A stretch of 35,837 nucleotides of DNA from Thermoplasmata archaeon (GTDB taxonomy: Archaea > Thermoplasmatota > Thermoplasmata > Thermoplasmatales > Thermoplasmataceae): NCBI GenBank assembly GCA_021810045.1, contig JAJZJR010000016.1:1-35837 (forward strand), in the 5' to 3' direction. A program made the position numbers and the translations under genes. Under the pieces are notes generated by a model, which was given only the letters and a program-made list of their open reading frames with translations, did no database searches and was not told the origin of the DNA. Positions 1-8,895 of the stretch are shown piece after piece. Numbering within the stretch: position 1 is the first letter of the stretch; every line of letters starts with the position of its first letter.

Positions 1-1
1 C

Positions 2-118
2 AACGTTGCAGAGCATCATTTTTCCATGCGATCCGAGCTGCTGAAGAAGAGATTCAAGACAGATGAGGGACTGCTCAAAACATCATACTGGTACCACAGG
101 CTATCAACGGAGAGTTGA
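2..118 (+). CDS. C-terminal end of an unidentified protein (cut by window start)
   Basis: An open frame enters from the left edge and stops with TGA at 116-118, giving 38 residues. The composition is protein-like and basic/aromatic (KKRFK followed by SYWYHR), and no start is needed inside the window. The family is not recognisable from this stub. It is followed by an unidentified gene on the same strand, and both may belong to an integrated element that ends at tRNA-Asp (see 1314-1454). It could be a chance open frame, because 38 codons is short. Confidence 0.4.
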   Translation, partial: NVAEHHFSMRSELLKKRFKTDEGLLKTSYWYHRLSTES

Positions 119-149
119 CAGTCTCGAAAAACTAAAGGGAGAACTCTTA

Positions 150-1136
150 ATGTTTTGCACAGAAACACTGGATACCTGTACGATTATCAAGATAGAAAAC
201 CTCATTCCCAAAAAACTTAGTCTATCAGATGCAAATTCCGTTTTGAAGGATGGTTTTATACTTGTTGCCAAGGAAGGCTCATCTTACAAATGTTATCTCA
301 ATCTCGGGTTCGAGCCTACAACAATAGAGAAAGAAGGATTGAAAAAATTTCTTATGTCATTGGGCAGAATAAATAATTCCGAGGTTCGAAACACTATACT
401 TGAAATTGATTTTCCCGGTTTTATAGCACCATTTTTTGAAGCCCTTAACTCTATACCTGGGTGTTGTGTAAATCCAAATATGTTTCACTCAAATGGTGCG
501 GTATACATAAGCGTGGAATACCATCACTCTGTTACCAAACAGGTAAACGACCTGGTTACTAAATTCCTCATAGAAGACCACATTTTTCCAAAGGAATTTA
601 TTTATTCAGGAACCCAGAAAGGGCAGCTGCCATATCTGCTGCAGCTCTATGCAAAAAGTGGCAATGATCTTGGCGATTTTCTTCTGGTTAAAACTGTATG
701 GCTATTTGAGGCAAATGAAATAGAAACTCAAAACGAAGGTGTTCTGATGAACAGGGGTTCATACATTCTCAAGCAGTTTACGGATGGCGAAAGAGAGACG
801 CTCATCTTCAAAACCGATACATCGGACATGAAAGGACAGGTTGAAGGGAAAGTAATAAGCAGAGAAGAAAACCTGGTGGAATTTTCGGTCAAGTCCCATT
901 TCTTCCAAGATTTTTCAAATGAAGTCATAAAGAAATATTCGGGCCCAATATTCCTTCATACAGAATTGAGCCCTCAAAAACAGGTGTCATATTATATCTT
1001 TGAAAAGGAACTCCAGTCTGCATTTCTTAAGGGCATTATAAGCCATTGGAACAGGCCTGCCAGGTCTGAACACAAAAATTACATAGAAATGGTTGAGAGT
1101 TTGGACAGAGTTGCAAACCGATTAGCATTTCCGTAA
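150..1136 (+). CDS. Hypothetical protein, about 328 aa
   Basis: I do not recognise this family. The frame is open from an ATG at 63, but I prefer the ATG at 150. It is preceded by GGAG with 8 nt spacing, and the first 29 codons overlap the end of the upstream frame (stop at 118). The protein appears soluble, mixed alpha/beta, with no clear membrane segment, signal peptide or metal-binding Cys/His cluster. It lies between a truncated gene and a likely integrase fragment beside tRNA-Asp, so it may be cargo of an integrated plasmid- or virus-like element. That is inference from position only. Confidence 0.6.
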   Translation: MFCTETLDTCTIIKIENLIPKKLSLSDANSVLKDGFILVAKEGSSYKCYLNLGFEPTTIEKEGLKKFLMSLGRINNSEVRNTILEIDFPGFIAPFFEALNSIPGCCVNPNMFHSNGAVYISVEYHHSVTKQVNDLVTKFLIEDHIFPKEFIYSGTQKGQLPYLLQLYAKSGNDLGDFLLVKTVWLFEANEIETQNEGVLMNRGSYILKQFTDGERETLIFKTDTSDMKGQVEGKVISREENLVEFSVKSHFFQDFSNEVIKKYSGPIFLHTELSPQKQVSYYIFEKELQSAFLKGIISHWNRPARSEHKNYIEMVESLDRVANRLAFP

Positions 1137-1221
1137 CGGTATTGGAATAATTGCTTCGCCAGTTCTTATATAATTGACCTATCAGTGTGAAAAAATTGCA
1201 GGTTGATTAAAATTAAATTTT

Positions 1222-1260
1222 AACAGCTGCCGATCGGAACATAATGTCTATGTTGCTGTT
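1222..1260. promoter_or_regulatory. Nested inverted repeat in the gap before the integrase-like ORF
   Basis: AACAGC at 1222-1227 pairs with GCTGTT at 1255-1260, and inside it AACAT pairs with ATGTT. It lies about 50 bp upstream of the ATG at 1314 and just before an AT-rich box (AAATTTTAAAC, near 1284-1295). It could be an operator or a small RNA hairpin. Nothing else is seen between 1137 and 1313. Confidence 0.25.
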
Positions 1261-1313
1261 ATTGGAACTCTACGCAATACAGCAAATTTTAAACAATAAA
1301 GGAATATATTCAG

Positions 1314-1454
1314 ATGGCCACAGATGACGCAATTGACAGTGTCAGGGATATAGACCTTGACTTCACAGAAATGAGTGGGAAGCTAAACCCGCTTAGTATG
1401 AGACGCCCTGGCCGGGATTTGAACCCGAGTCACGAGCTCGACAGGCTCGTATGA
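1314..1454 (+). pseudogene. Probable N-terminal fragment of a tRNA-targeting integrase, int(N)
   Basis: The ORF starts with ATG 1314, about 24 nt after an AT-rich box. It encodes 28 acidic residues and then reads antisense through the 3' half of tRNA-Asp (residues RDLNP come from the T arm), stopping at TGA 1452-1454 just beyond the anticodon loop. In SSV-type archaeal integration the attachment site lies inside the 5' part of the integrase gene, so integration leaves int(N) fused to the tRNA exactly like this; the SSV1 integrase likewise has a tRNA-antisense peptide near its N terminus. If correct, the element lies to the left and the C-terminal part is outside the window. The N-terminal residues alone do not prove an integrase. 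Confidence 0.45.
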
Positions 1455-1476
1455 TAGGCCGCTACACTACCAGGGC
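1404..1476 (-). tRNA. tRNA-Asp (GTC)
   Basis: On the minus strand a 7-bp acceptor stem begins GCCCTGG and ends CCAGGGC, followed by discriminator G. The anticodon stem CGAGC/GCTCG encloses the loop CTGTCGA, giving anticodon GTC. The T arm contains GGGTTCAAATCCC. CCA is not encoded. G as discriminator fits tRNA-Asp. The 3' half overlaps a short antisense ORF that looks like an integrase remnant, so this gene is the probable attachment site of an element. Confidence 0.95.
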
Positions 1477-1496
1477 TTTACCGTTGATTACACAGT

Positions 1497-1506
1497 TTTA
1501 TAAAAG
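1497..1506 (-). promoter_or_regulatory. TATA box of tRNA-Asp
   Basis: TTTTATAAAA lies 21-30 bp upstream of the tRNA 5' end (1476), the normal distance for an archaeal TBP site. Confidence 0.6.
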
Positions 1507-1583
1507 CTCTTTTGTGATATGGTGAGTCATTAAGCATTTTTCTTCCGACAGTAAAAATATGGGAGTTGAAACTTTTACACTTT

Positions 1584-2321
1584 CTAACGTCTGTTTGCCT
1601 GTAGATCTCTCAGATAACCAAAATCCACAAGTCCAAATTCCTCTGTGATTCCAAACACCCTGAATTTCCCGGAATCTGTGTGTCTGAGAACTGGTGTGAA
1701 ATGTTCTTCACTCAAAAGGCTCTGAGCTACGTCCGTGCCAGAAGAAAAGAAGCTCATGGCAGGAGTTATAAGAACTTTGGATTCCTCGTTGAACACAAAT
1801 GCCGGAATCTTGAACATGCCTCCAACCCTGTCCCTTAGAACAAGAGATGGATGTTCGTGACCTAATATTGTAATTTTTCTCAGCTTCTGGTCCCTGTCAC
1901 CATGATATATGTAATATCTTTCGTTCTCAAAAGTCTCTGTGATTTCTATATTCTTTCTCTTAAGAATGGTGATGAGGTAATTGTCATGATTTCCCCTGAT
2001 GAAATGGAGCTTCAGCTGTTTCTCATATCTGTTGATGAAATGCATGATGTCATCCCACTCCTGAGGGAGGTTTTTTGAGAATTCATGTTTGAAGTCTCCG
2101 TTTATAATGAGCCTTTCAGGGTTGTATCTTTCAATTATTTTGTCAATCATGCCCTCCACATGATCCAGCTGAAGTTTTGGAAGAAAGAGGCCGTGCAGAT
2201 TCATTTCCTCTTCAAAACCCAGATGCAGATCAGAAACCACCGCTGTGGAAATATCCCTTAAGAATATGCAGTGTAATTCTGTTATGAAAACATCATCTGT
2301 GACCTGAATTTCCTTCAACAT
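1584..2321 (-). CDS. Calcineurin-like metallophosphoesterase, SbcD-related archaeal type
   Basis: This is a 245-aa metallophosphoesterase with the family's metal-binding motifs in order: DLHLG (D31, H33), GDFKH (D76), GNHD (N111, H112) and GHEHP (H155, H157). These build a two-metal site for phosphomonoester or phosphodiester hydrolysis. The length and motif spacing match the short archaeal SbcD-related phosphoesterases often found near helicase or nuclease genes; here no such partner is adjacent. An ATG at 2321 directly follows a GTG at 2324, so either could start translation. TTTATAAAT lies about 20 bp upstream, suggesting an almost leaderless mRNA. The substrate cannot be told from sequence. 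Confidence 0.85.
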   Translation of the reverse strand: MLKEIQVTDDVFITELHCIFLRDISTAVVSDLHLGFEEEMNLHGLFLPKLQLDHVEGMIDKIIERYNPERLIINGDFKHEFSKNLPQEWDDIMHFINRYEKQLKLHFIRGNHDNYLITILKRKNIEITETFENERYYIYHGDRDQKLRKITILGHEHPSLVLRDRVGGMFKIPAFVFNEESKVLITPAMSFFSSGTDVAQSLLSEEHFTPVLRHTDSGKFRVFGITEEFGLVDFGYLRDLQANRR

Positions 2322-2466
2322 CACCGTAGGGGGATTTATAAATTAAGGTTAGCGATTATACATTTTGAAAAATGGTTTATTACGGATTTCAATGACATTT
2401 GAAGAATTCGGATTTTGAAAAAAACTTAAGAAAGTTCGAGCCTTATATATTCAGGAGTGAGAGGTA

Positions 2467-3288
2467 ATGTTCCTTGAAGATGGCAAAAGCAGAGCAGAAA
2501 TTACTGAAAAAGGGGCTTATGTCAAATCCCTGAAACTCAGCGGCAGTGAAATACTGAAACCCAGTGAAGACGGGGAACAGACTCATGGTGGGATGGCGAT
2601 CCTCCTGCCATTTGCAAACCGTGTACGAAATGCAAAGTATCTGTGGGAGGGAGAGGAATATTATCTTCCGCAGAATAATGGGGATCACAGCATCCACGGT
2701 TTCACCAGGGACATGAAATGGGACCTGAAAAAAGCAGCTGAAAATAAAGTTGTAGGTACTCTGGACATGACCAATTCCGGATATCCGGTTGACCTTCGCC
2801 TCAAAGTAACATTCTTAATCAGTGCTCATGCGTTTACAACTTCAATCGAAGCCATAAACATGGGTAAAGTAACTGCTCCCTTCGTAGCTGGAATGCACCC
2901 ATATTTTAATTTCAACGGTTCCTGGCATTTGGAGTCTTTTCAGAATCTATTAAGACTTAACTACGAATCGGAATATTTTCCGGATGGAAGCCTTACACCT
3001 GTGAAACCAAAATGCCTGAACTCAGAAACCGGCATAACATTCGACAACACGTATATCACGAACAGCATCCCCACTCTTGTTGCAGGCGACAGAAAAATAA
3101 GAATTGAAACATCCAATATGCCGTATCTGGTTCTGTATAACGGAAAATACGCAGGAAAAATATCCGTTGCAGCAGAACCAATGAGCGGTGCCCCAGACGC
3201 CTATAATAATGGAATCGGGCTGGCCACCATACAGCCCGGGGATAGTTTTCAATGTTCTGCAACCTTCAGAACAATTTCAGTTGCGTAA
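2467..3288 (+). CDS. Aldose 1-epimerase-like protein (GalM/YeaD superfamily)
   Basis: This 273-aa beta-sandwich sugar epimerase homologue would interconvert alpha and beta anomers of an aldose or sugar phosphate in the cytoplasm. Family signatures are visible: LLPFANRVRNAKY near residues 46-58 (sugar-binding Arg), HGF with H77, GMHPYF with H144 (catalytic acid) and AEPMSGAPDAYNNG with E237 (catalytic base). The catalytic set looks complete. GAGAGG just before the ATG is a Shine-Dalgarno-like site, and CTTATATATTC about 25 bp upstream is a plausible TATA box. The next gene starts 31 bp downstream on the same strand. Substrate specificity is not predictable. Confidence 0.9.
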   Translation: MFLEDGKSRAEITEKGAYVKSLKLSGSEILKPSEDGEQTHGGMAILLPFANRVRNAKYLWEGEEYYLPQNNGDHSIHGFTRDMKWDLKKAAENKVVGTLDMTNSGYPVDLRLKVTFLISAHAFTTSIEAINMGKVTAPFVAGMHPYFNFNGSWHLESFQNLLRLNYESEYFPDGSLTPVKPKCLNSETGITFDNTYITNSIPTLVAGDRKIRIETSNMPYLVLYNGKYAGKISVAAEPMSGAPDAYNNGIGLATIQPGDSFQCSATFRTISVA

Positions 3289-3319
3289 ATTGAAAATATG
3301 TAGTTTCCAATCATGAGCT

Positions 3320-4447
3320 ATGAAATTTGTAAAGGCTTCAACACTCTACAATGATGGGAAAGTACTGAGGAATGTTTACATAGTTTTTGACAAGGGCAGG
3401 ATCATTGAAGTTACTAAGAATAAACCAGATGGAGAATTAATTTCCGAAGGCTTTGTAACACCTGCTTTCATTGATGCACATTCACACATAGGGATGGCAA
3501 GGGCAGGAGAGCCATCAAATGAGGATGAGGCGAATGAGCACATGGATCCAATTTACCCACTTGTAAATGCCCTTCACAGTGTGTATATGGATGATGCTGC
3601 CTTCCGGGATTCTGTTGAAAACAACGTTCTTTATTCTGTTGTACTCCCGGGAAGTGGCAACCCCATAGGAGGAAAGGCTGTACTTCTCAGGACATTTGCC
3701 TCAAACATAAAAGACGCATACGTGAAGGACATAGGAATCAAAACAGCTCTTGGTTACAATCCAAGAAGTACGAAAGATTGGGAAGGCAAGAGGCCTTCAA
3801 CAAGGATGGGAGCGATTGCCCTATTACGGGAACACTTCATCAAGGCAAGAAAGCTGCTTTCACTCATTGAAGCAGGAAAGAAAGTTCAGGATGAAGTTGA
3901 ACCTCTGGATGAAGTATTCATGCGTATTCTTAAGGGGGAAGACAGGCTGATGACCCATCTTCACAGAGAAGACGATGCATATGTTCTGATGAGCATGATG
4001 GACGAATTTGGTTTCAAGGCAATTGTGAATCATGGGATGGATTTTTACAGGCCTGAAGTACTTAAAGAGATGAAGGCAAGAAACATTCCTCTCATATACG
4101 GCCCACTGGATTCCCACCCTTATAAGGTGGAACTTAAACATGAGAGCTGGAGAAATTGCAAACTTATCATGGATTCCGGAGTGAAATTCTGCATGATGTC
4201 TGACCATCCTGTAATTCTGCAAAGAAACCTTTTCCTCACTATGAGGCATTTCCTAAAATTCGGCATGTCCAGGGAGGAAGCCATAACAAAGCTTACAAGG
4301 GAACCAGCTGAGATACTCGGCCTTCCGGATCTCGGCACCATAAGCGAGGGAAAACTTGCTTCATTCACAGTCTGGAACAAGGATCCATTTGAGATTGATG
4401 CCCAACCAAGTGCAATTGTGGCAGAAGGAAACATGATAGGTCCCTGA
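3320..4447 (+). CDS. Metal-dependent amidohydrolase (imidazolonepropionase-like)
   Basis: This is a 375-aa TIM-barrel amidohydrolase. The N-terminal beta-sandwich strand is followed by DAHSHIG (H54, H56), which bind the first metal. THLHRED (H213, H215) and VNHG (H238) supply the further His ligands, and MSDHP gives the catalytic D295. The C-terminal stretch (GTISEGKLASFTVWNKDPFE) is the usual closing strand of the family. The motif pattern is closest to the imidazolonepropionase and related amidohydrolase group. No histidine-degradation genes are nearby, so the substrate is unknown. It follows the epimerase gene by 31 bp and has its own AT-rich box near 3292-3300. Confidence 0.88.
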   Translation: MKFVKASTLYNDGKVLRNVYIVFDKGRIIEVTKNKPDGELISEGFVTPAFIDAHSHIGMARAGEPSNEDEANEHMDPIYPLVNALHSVYMDDAAFRDSVENNVLYSVVLPGSGNPIGGKAVLLRTFASNIKDAYVKDIGIKTALGYNPRSTKDWEGKRPSTRMGAIALLREHFIKARKLLSLIEAGKKVQDEVEPLDEVFMRILKGEDRLMTHLHREDDAYVLMSMMDEFGFKAIVNHGMDFYRPEVLKEMKARNIPLIYGPLDSHPYKVELKHESWRNCKLIMDSGVKFCMMSDHPVILQRNLFLTMRHFLKFGMSREEAITKLTREPAEILGLPDLGTISEGKLASFTVWNKDPFEIDAQPSAIVAEGNMIGP

Positions 4448-4478
4448 TACTCTTCCTTATCTCGGGATGGAGGCCCAT

Positions 4479-5297
4479 ATGGATGACAATGTTGATCCCC
4501 GGTTATATTTCAGCGAGTTAATTAAAGACAATGTTTCAGGTTCAAAGGATCTTGCACTGAAAGTATCAGAATTCTTTCAAAAGTATTCCTATCTCGAGAC
4601 AGAACAGTTGAATCAGTTTGGAGAAGTATTGTATTCCAAATTTGCAGGAATGGGTCTCGTCAGAAACACCATTCTTGAACTTCAGGCGGCAGTCATTTCC
4701 GGAAAAGACATTAAGAAACTATCTGATGAAATTCGGAAGCGTATACTTAAACAGGCCCGTATGGCAACAGAAAAGGTTGCCTCTTTATTCCTGGAGAGGA
4801 CAAAACTGGTCACAATCAGCAGGAGTTCCCAGGTAGAGGATGCTATAGTAAATTCCCGGAACAAAATTGAAAATGTGTATGTTCTGGAAAGCAGACCAAT
4901 GCTGGAAGGCACTTCTCTGTACAGAAGACTTATTAAACTCGGTATAAGGGCAACTCTACTCACGGATGCTTCTATGAATATTGCCTGCAGGAAAGCTGAT
5001 TTTGCACTGGTCGGTTGCGACTCCATACTTGGCGACATGTCCCTTGTTCACAAGGTGGGAACTTTTCCGCTCTTCAGCATTATGCATTATTATTCAAAGA
5101 ATAACTATGCATTAGGCATTTCCATGAAAGAGGAGAATCAGTACAATATCAATAATTACCCTGAATTCAGGAATAATGAGTGCAGTGAGCTAGGAATCCC
5201 TGATGGAAATTGCATAAACCAGTATTTCGAATTGATTCCCCGACATCTATTAGACGGTTTTTATAATGAAAATGGCTCAAAGATCTTATCGAAATGA
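4479..5297 (+). CDS. eIF2B alpha/beta/delta-like protein (ribose-1,5-bisphosphate isomerase superfamily)
   Basis: This 272-aa member of the eIF2B/MtnA/R15P-isomerase superfamily has the N-terminal helical part followed by the Rossmann-like core: VYVLESRPMLEG (near 134-145), VGCDSIL with the conserved Asp (D181) and LVHKVGTFPL. The segment that normally carries the catalytic Cys (THCxS in R15P isomerases) reads TISRSS at 112-117, so the active-site Cys is missing. It may therefore be an eIF2B-like regulatory or nucleotide-sensing protein rather than an isomerase. I prefer the ATG at 4479 because GGAGG lies 5 nt before it; an in-frame ATG at 4467 lacks such a site. It follows the amidohydrolase by 31 bp. 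Confidence 0.8.
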   Translation: MDDNVDPRLYFSELIKDNVSGSKDLALKVSEFFQKYSYLETEQLNQFGEVLYSKFAGMGLVRNTILELQAAVISGKDIKKLSDEIRKRILKQARMATEKVASLFLERTKLVTISRSSQVEDAIVNSRNKIENVYVLESRPMLEGTSLYRRLIKLGIRATLLTDASMNIACRKADFALVGCDSILGDMSLVHKVGTFPLFSIMHYYSKNNYALGISMKEENQYNINNYPEFRNNECSELGIPDGNCINQYFELIPRHLLDGFYNENGSKILSK

Positions 5298-5496
5298 AAT
5301 AGTATGTAATCGTTTTCATAAGACAGAATTTCCTGCATTTTTTCCTACATGATTAAATACATAACTGGAAAATACTTTGTGAAACTGCCTTCCCTTGCAT
5401 CATTAATGTAGGTAATATGGCGAATTTTTCGTAATAACTGTGCCAAGTTTTAAGTATAGAACTAAGGTATAGATTTTACTCTATAGTGTGGTGCAG

Positions 5497-5991
5497 ATGA
5501 AAAAGGTCATACTTAATGATGACAAGGCAGTTTCGCCAATTATAGCAACAATATTGCTTGTAGCCATAACGGTGGTCCTTGCAGCAACTCTTTATACTAT
5601 CCTTGGCGGTTATACTACATTCCTTGGTGCCTCGACACCTTCAGCTTCAATTGAGGTAACTACTGATTCAACATCGCCACCAATATATACTTTATATGTT
5701 CAGCAGTACAGTGGCAACATTAGTCTGTCACAGGTTGAAATGGTTATTACAACAACAAACAACACTGTAAAGGATGTCAATCTGATGACTGAATATAACA
5801 AGACCGTTGAAATTGGAGGGCTCTGGAACATATCAGTAAGCGGAGCTTCGTCTTATTTTGGAGTAACAACCACTGTCCTAATAAAATCCGTAAATAATGC
5901 CAGTGGGGATCAGAGTATCCAGCAGGTAAGCCTCAAGGATTTGAAAACAGGCGGCACGATAGTCACTTATCCTTTAACTCAACCAATATAA
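5497..5991 (+). CDS. Euryarchaeal type IV pilin-like protein
   Basis: This 164-aa protein has a class III signal peptide: a short basic/acidic leader (MKKVILNDDK) followed by AVSPIIATILLVAITVV, the typical H-domain of archaeal type IV pilins (PF07790-type N terminus). Prepilin peptidase would cleave just before AVSP. The rest is a Thr/Ser/Asn-rich beta-type domain that would be exposed outside the cell and could be glycosylated (several N-x-T/S sites). The start at 5497 fits the pilin leader; GTG codons at 5488 and 5491 are in frame. TATAG-rich sequence about 25-45 bp upstream is the likely promoter. No secretion ATPase or TadC-like gene is adjacent, so it is an orphan pilin. The gap 5298-5496 shows only AT-rich sequence and this promoter. 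Confidence 0.88.
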   Translation: MKKVILNDDKAVSPIIATILLVAITVVLAATLYTILGGYTTFLGASTPSASIEVTTDSTSPPIYTLYVQQYSGNISLSQVEMVITTTNNTVKDVNLMTEYNKTVEIGGLWNISVSGASSYFGVTTTVLIKSVNNASGDQSIQQVSLKDLKTGGTIVTYPLTQPI

Positions 5992-6027
5992 TTTTTAAAA
6001 ATTAATTAATTTGTTGTGAAATAAAGA

Positions 6028-8097
6028 TCAATCATCGATCAATTTCTTCAACTGTTCCAGATCCTGTGCCGGCGGTAGACAGCTATTTTCAATGCAGACA
6101 AGCATCTTCCCGTAGGGGTCTCCCTCTTCAGGTTCTCCTATTATTCTGAGCAAATCCTGCTTTTCCTTCTTTACCAGAAGGATTTCGGAAAATGGCTGAA
6201 AACTCTGCCACAAGTATTGTAATGTCTTTTCAGATTGAGGGTGTTTGTCACCGATTCTAACAAGATAATTTGTTCCCATTGATTGCATTATCCCTATTCC
6301 CATGAAGCAGTGGTACATAGCACCCCTTTCTATATCCGATGCAAAGGCATTGGCAACCTCATCGGCCCTGTCCTTCATGGAAAGATCAGAGAGAATGGTT
6401 CCTATTCTGATTAGGTTGAGCATCTGTACGGAATTTCCAGATGGAATTGCCCCATCATGTCCCTCCTTCATTCTCACGGGCAGAACTTCCCCATCAGATG
6501 GATATCCAAAAAATCCCCCCTCTGCATCGTCCTTGAAAAGTTTATCCAATGTATCTGAAAGTGTTTTGGCGGTTTCGAGATATTTTACATTCATGGTGCT
6601 TTCAAAAAGCTCCAGAAGCCCAAAAGTGAAGAATGCATAATCGTCGAGATATCCATTGATTCCTGCCTCACCGTCCCTGTATCTGTGAAGCAATTTTCCA
6701 TCCTTGTACATCCTGTTTAAGACGAATTCTGCTGATTTCTCTGCAGCAGCCAGAAACTGCTCTTCTCCAAAAGCCCTGTGTGCCTTTGATAGTGCTGCAA
6801 TCATAAGGCCGTTAATGTCTGTAAGGACCTTGTCATCGAGGTGAGGCCTTGTTCTCTTCAGCCTCTGTTCGAAGAGTTTTTCACGGCTCCGATCAAGTAT
6901 CTGGTTCAGGTCTTCCACTGATAACCCCAACCGGTTTGCTTCATTTTCCAGGGTCTCGTTTAGAAACAGGATGTTCTTGCCGGTACTTCTGCCAGTAGCT
7001 TCTTCTATGTAGTTTCCAGAAAGATCGCAGTTATACACAGACATGAATATTTCGGCATCCTCCTTGCCAAGTGTCTGGAGAATTTCTGCGGCTCTCCATG
7101 TGTAGAATTTACCCTCCTCGTTTTCACTGTCTGCATCTATTGCACTATAGAAGGGGCCATCCGGCGATGTCATCTCTCTTTCGATGAATGAAACTGTTTC
7201 GTATACCACGTCTTTGAATAGCTTATCACCCGTGGCCTGGTAAGCTTCAGTGTATGCCATAAGATGGAACGCCTGATCATAGAGCATTTTCTCAAAATGT
7301 GGGAGAAACCATCCGGCATCAGTTGAATATCTGTGGAATCCGTAACCTATATGATCATATATCCCGCCCATCCGCATTGAAACCAGGGTTTTCTTCACCA
7401 TCTGGAGAAGTTCAGCGTCTCCGGATTTCCTGTATGCCCTCATAAGAAACATGAGATTATGGGGTGAAGGAAATTTGGGTGCGTTGCCAAATCCCCCATA
7501 TTCTCTGTCATAACTTCGTTTTAACTGTGATATGATGTTGTCAAGCGTTTCCTGGTTGACAACCTTACCTTTCCTGCTCTGCGTTACCCTCTTCAGGTTG
7601 TTCAGGACATCCTCTGCCCTGCGTTCGATCTCTTCCTTTCCCTGGGTCCAGAGTTCCTTGAGCTGTCTTGTAAGATCAATGATGCCCACCATTCCACGGC
7701 GGCTTTCCCTGGGGATATATGTAAGTGCGAAAACAGGCACTTTTTCAGGGGTCATGATTATATTAAGTGGCCACCCGCCAGTTCCTGTCATCATCTGGCT
7801 CACGGTCATATATGCACTGTCTATGTCCGGTCTTTCTTCCCGGTCCACCTTTATACAGACAAAAAGATCATTCATCTCTCTTGCCACATATTCATTCTCA
7901 AAGCTCTCCTTTTCCATTACGTGGCACCAGTGGCAGGTTGAATAACCAATGCTCAGAAAAACCAGTTTATTCTCATCCTTGGCCTTCTGGAAAGCTTCTT
8001 CAGACCATGGATACCAGTCCACAGGGTTGTGGGCATGCTGAAGCAGATAGGGGCTTTTCTCGTTGATGAGCCTGTTTGTATATTCTTTTTCTACCAT
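6028..8097 (-). CDS. Thioredoxin-fold/glycosidase-like protein of the SPATA20 (YyaL, DUF255) family
   Basis: This 689-aa cytosolic protein opens with [20 protein letters not shown] and carries CHWC at 55-58 in an N-terminal thioredoxin-like domain; ERPDID and GGWPLN are further family hallmarks. The rest is an alpha/alpha-toroid similar to six-hairpin glycosidases ([17 protein letters not shown], and near the C terminus a GNS region). Length is normal for the family. The biochemical role of this widespread family remains unsettled; a redox or sugar-modifying function has been proposed. The gene stands alone, convergent with the pilin gene and divergent from the phosphatase gene 144 bp away. 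CAATATTTAC about 20 bp before the ATG is the likely promoter element. Confidence 0.92.
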   Translation of the reverse strand: MVEKEYTNRLINEKSPYLLQHAHNPVDWYPWSEEAFQKAKDENKLVFLSIGYSTCHWCHVMEKESFENEYVAREMNDLFVCIKVDREERPDIDSAYMTVSQMMTGTGGWPLNIIMTPEKVPVFALTYIPRESRRGMVGIIDLTRQLKELWTQGKEEIERRAEDVLNNLKRVTQSRKGKVVNQETLDNIISQLKRSYDREYGGFGNAPKFPSPHNLMFLMRAYRKSGDAELLQMVKKTLVSMRMGGIYDHIGYGFHRYSTDAGWFLPHFEKMLYDQAFHLMAYTEAYQATGDKLFKDVVYETVSFIEREMTSPDGPFYSAIDADSENEEGKFYTWRAAEILQTLGKEDAEIFMSVYNCDLSGNYIEEATGRSTGKNILFLNETLENEANRLGLSVEDLNQILDRSREKLFEQRLKRTRPHLDDKVLTDINGLMIAALSKAHRAFGEEQFLAAAEKSAEFVLNRMYKDGKLLHRYRDGEAGINGYLDDYAFFTFGLLELFESTMNVKYLETAKTLSDTLDKLFKDDAEGGFFGYPSDGEVLPVRMKEGHDGAIPSGNSVQMLNLIRIGTILSDLSMKDRADEVANAFASDIERGAMYHCFMGIGIMQSMGTNYLVRIGDKHPQSEKTLQYLWQSFQPFSEILLVKKEKQDLLRIIGEPEEGDPYGKMLVCIENSCLPPAQDLEQLKKLIDD

Positions 8098-8241
8098 GAT
8101 TTACACCGTAAATATTGGGTTCCGGGTTTATGGAAAAGTCATGCTGTCCTTATAATCATTATTGAATTTTATGAACCACATCTTCCATTTTTCCTGATCG
8201 TGTTGTAGTTTACTTAAATAGGATGTTTTCAATATACGAAT

Positions 8242-8832
8242 GTGGCTGTAGCAATCCTCGTTAGACACGGTCAGAGTGAAACAAATGTGAAAAATATTGT
8301 CTCGGCCGATTATAGCGGCTACCCTCTGACCGATGAGGGGAAAAAGCAGGCTGAAAATGCAGCTACGCAACTTTCCGGCATTAAGGTGAATTTTATTGCC
8401 TCCAGCCCTGTTCAAAGAGCCAGAGAAACAGCCAGGATCATATCGGAAAAAAAGGGAATAGCAGAATTCATTGAACCAAGACTGGTTGAATCGGGACTTG
8501 GCAAATACAACAACACATCTTTTCATGAAATACCAAGGATGAGCAGAAAAGAACTGGGAATGGAGACATGGGAATCTCACCAGAAAAGGTTCAGGGATCT
8601 TTTCAGAGAAGTACAGGGAAACTGGATAATGGTCAGCCACGAGTTCCCCATAAGGGCAGCCATCTCTATGTTTCTCGGAATGGATGAACTTGAGAGTTAT
8701 GGCCTGAATATAAGAAACGCAACTATTTCTGTAGTTGACATTGAAAAGGAAAAAGTTCTCTGCATAGGTTCCAGGCTTCTTTCAAGCAGGGTAAAGGATT
8801 ACCTGAATACCAGTGTCATTTCAGAACAGTGA
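8242..8832 (+). CDS. Histidine phosphatase superfamily protein (phosphoglycerate mutase-like)
   Basis: This is a 196-aa branch-1 histidine phosphatase. LVRHGQSETN holds the phospho-accepting His (H9) and RHG Arg. SSPVQRARETA gives the second substrate-binding Arg, and VSHEFPIRA carries the second catalytic His with Glu replacing the more common Gly. It probably removes phosphate from a small metabolite; whether it acts as a mutase cannot be said. The start is GTG: the overlapping ATG two bases earlier is out of frame and stops at once. ACTTAAATAGG about 25 bp upstream fits a leaderless message. CysRS follows on the same strand after 63 bp. Confidence 0.88.
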   Translation: MAVAILVRHGQSETNVKNIVSADYSGYPLTDEGKKQAENAATQLSGIKVNFIASSPVQRARETARIISEKKGIAEFIEPRLVESGLGKYNNTSFHEIPRMSRKELGMETWESHQKRFRDLFREVQGNWIMVSHEFPIRAAISMFLGMDELESYGLNIRNATISVVDIEKEKVLCIGSRLLSSRVKDYLNTSVISEQ

Positions 8833-8895
8833 TCAAACCTTGCCTTAAAACAAAAGAACAAATTTTTAGCAATGCCTCAATATATACCTCAATAA

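Noticed and set aside
3860-4434. Long minus-strand ORFs opposite the amidohydrolase gene
   Set aside because: They are opposite-strand frames of a well-supported amidohydrolase and show no independent start signals or motifs.
8128-8640. 170-codon minus-strand ORF overlapping the histidine phosphatase gene
   Set aside because: It is a shadow frame of a gene with intact RHG motif and catalytic residues; its own translation is Cys/Phe-rich without family features.
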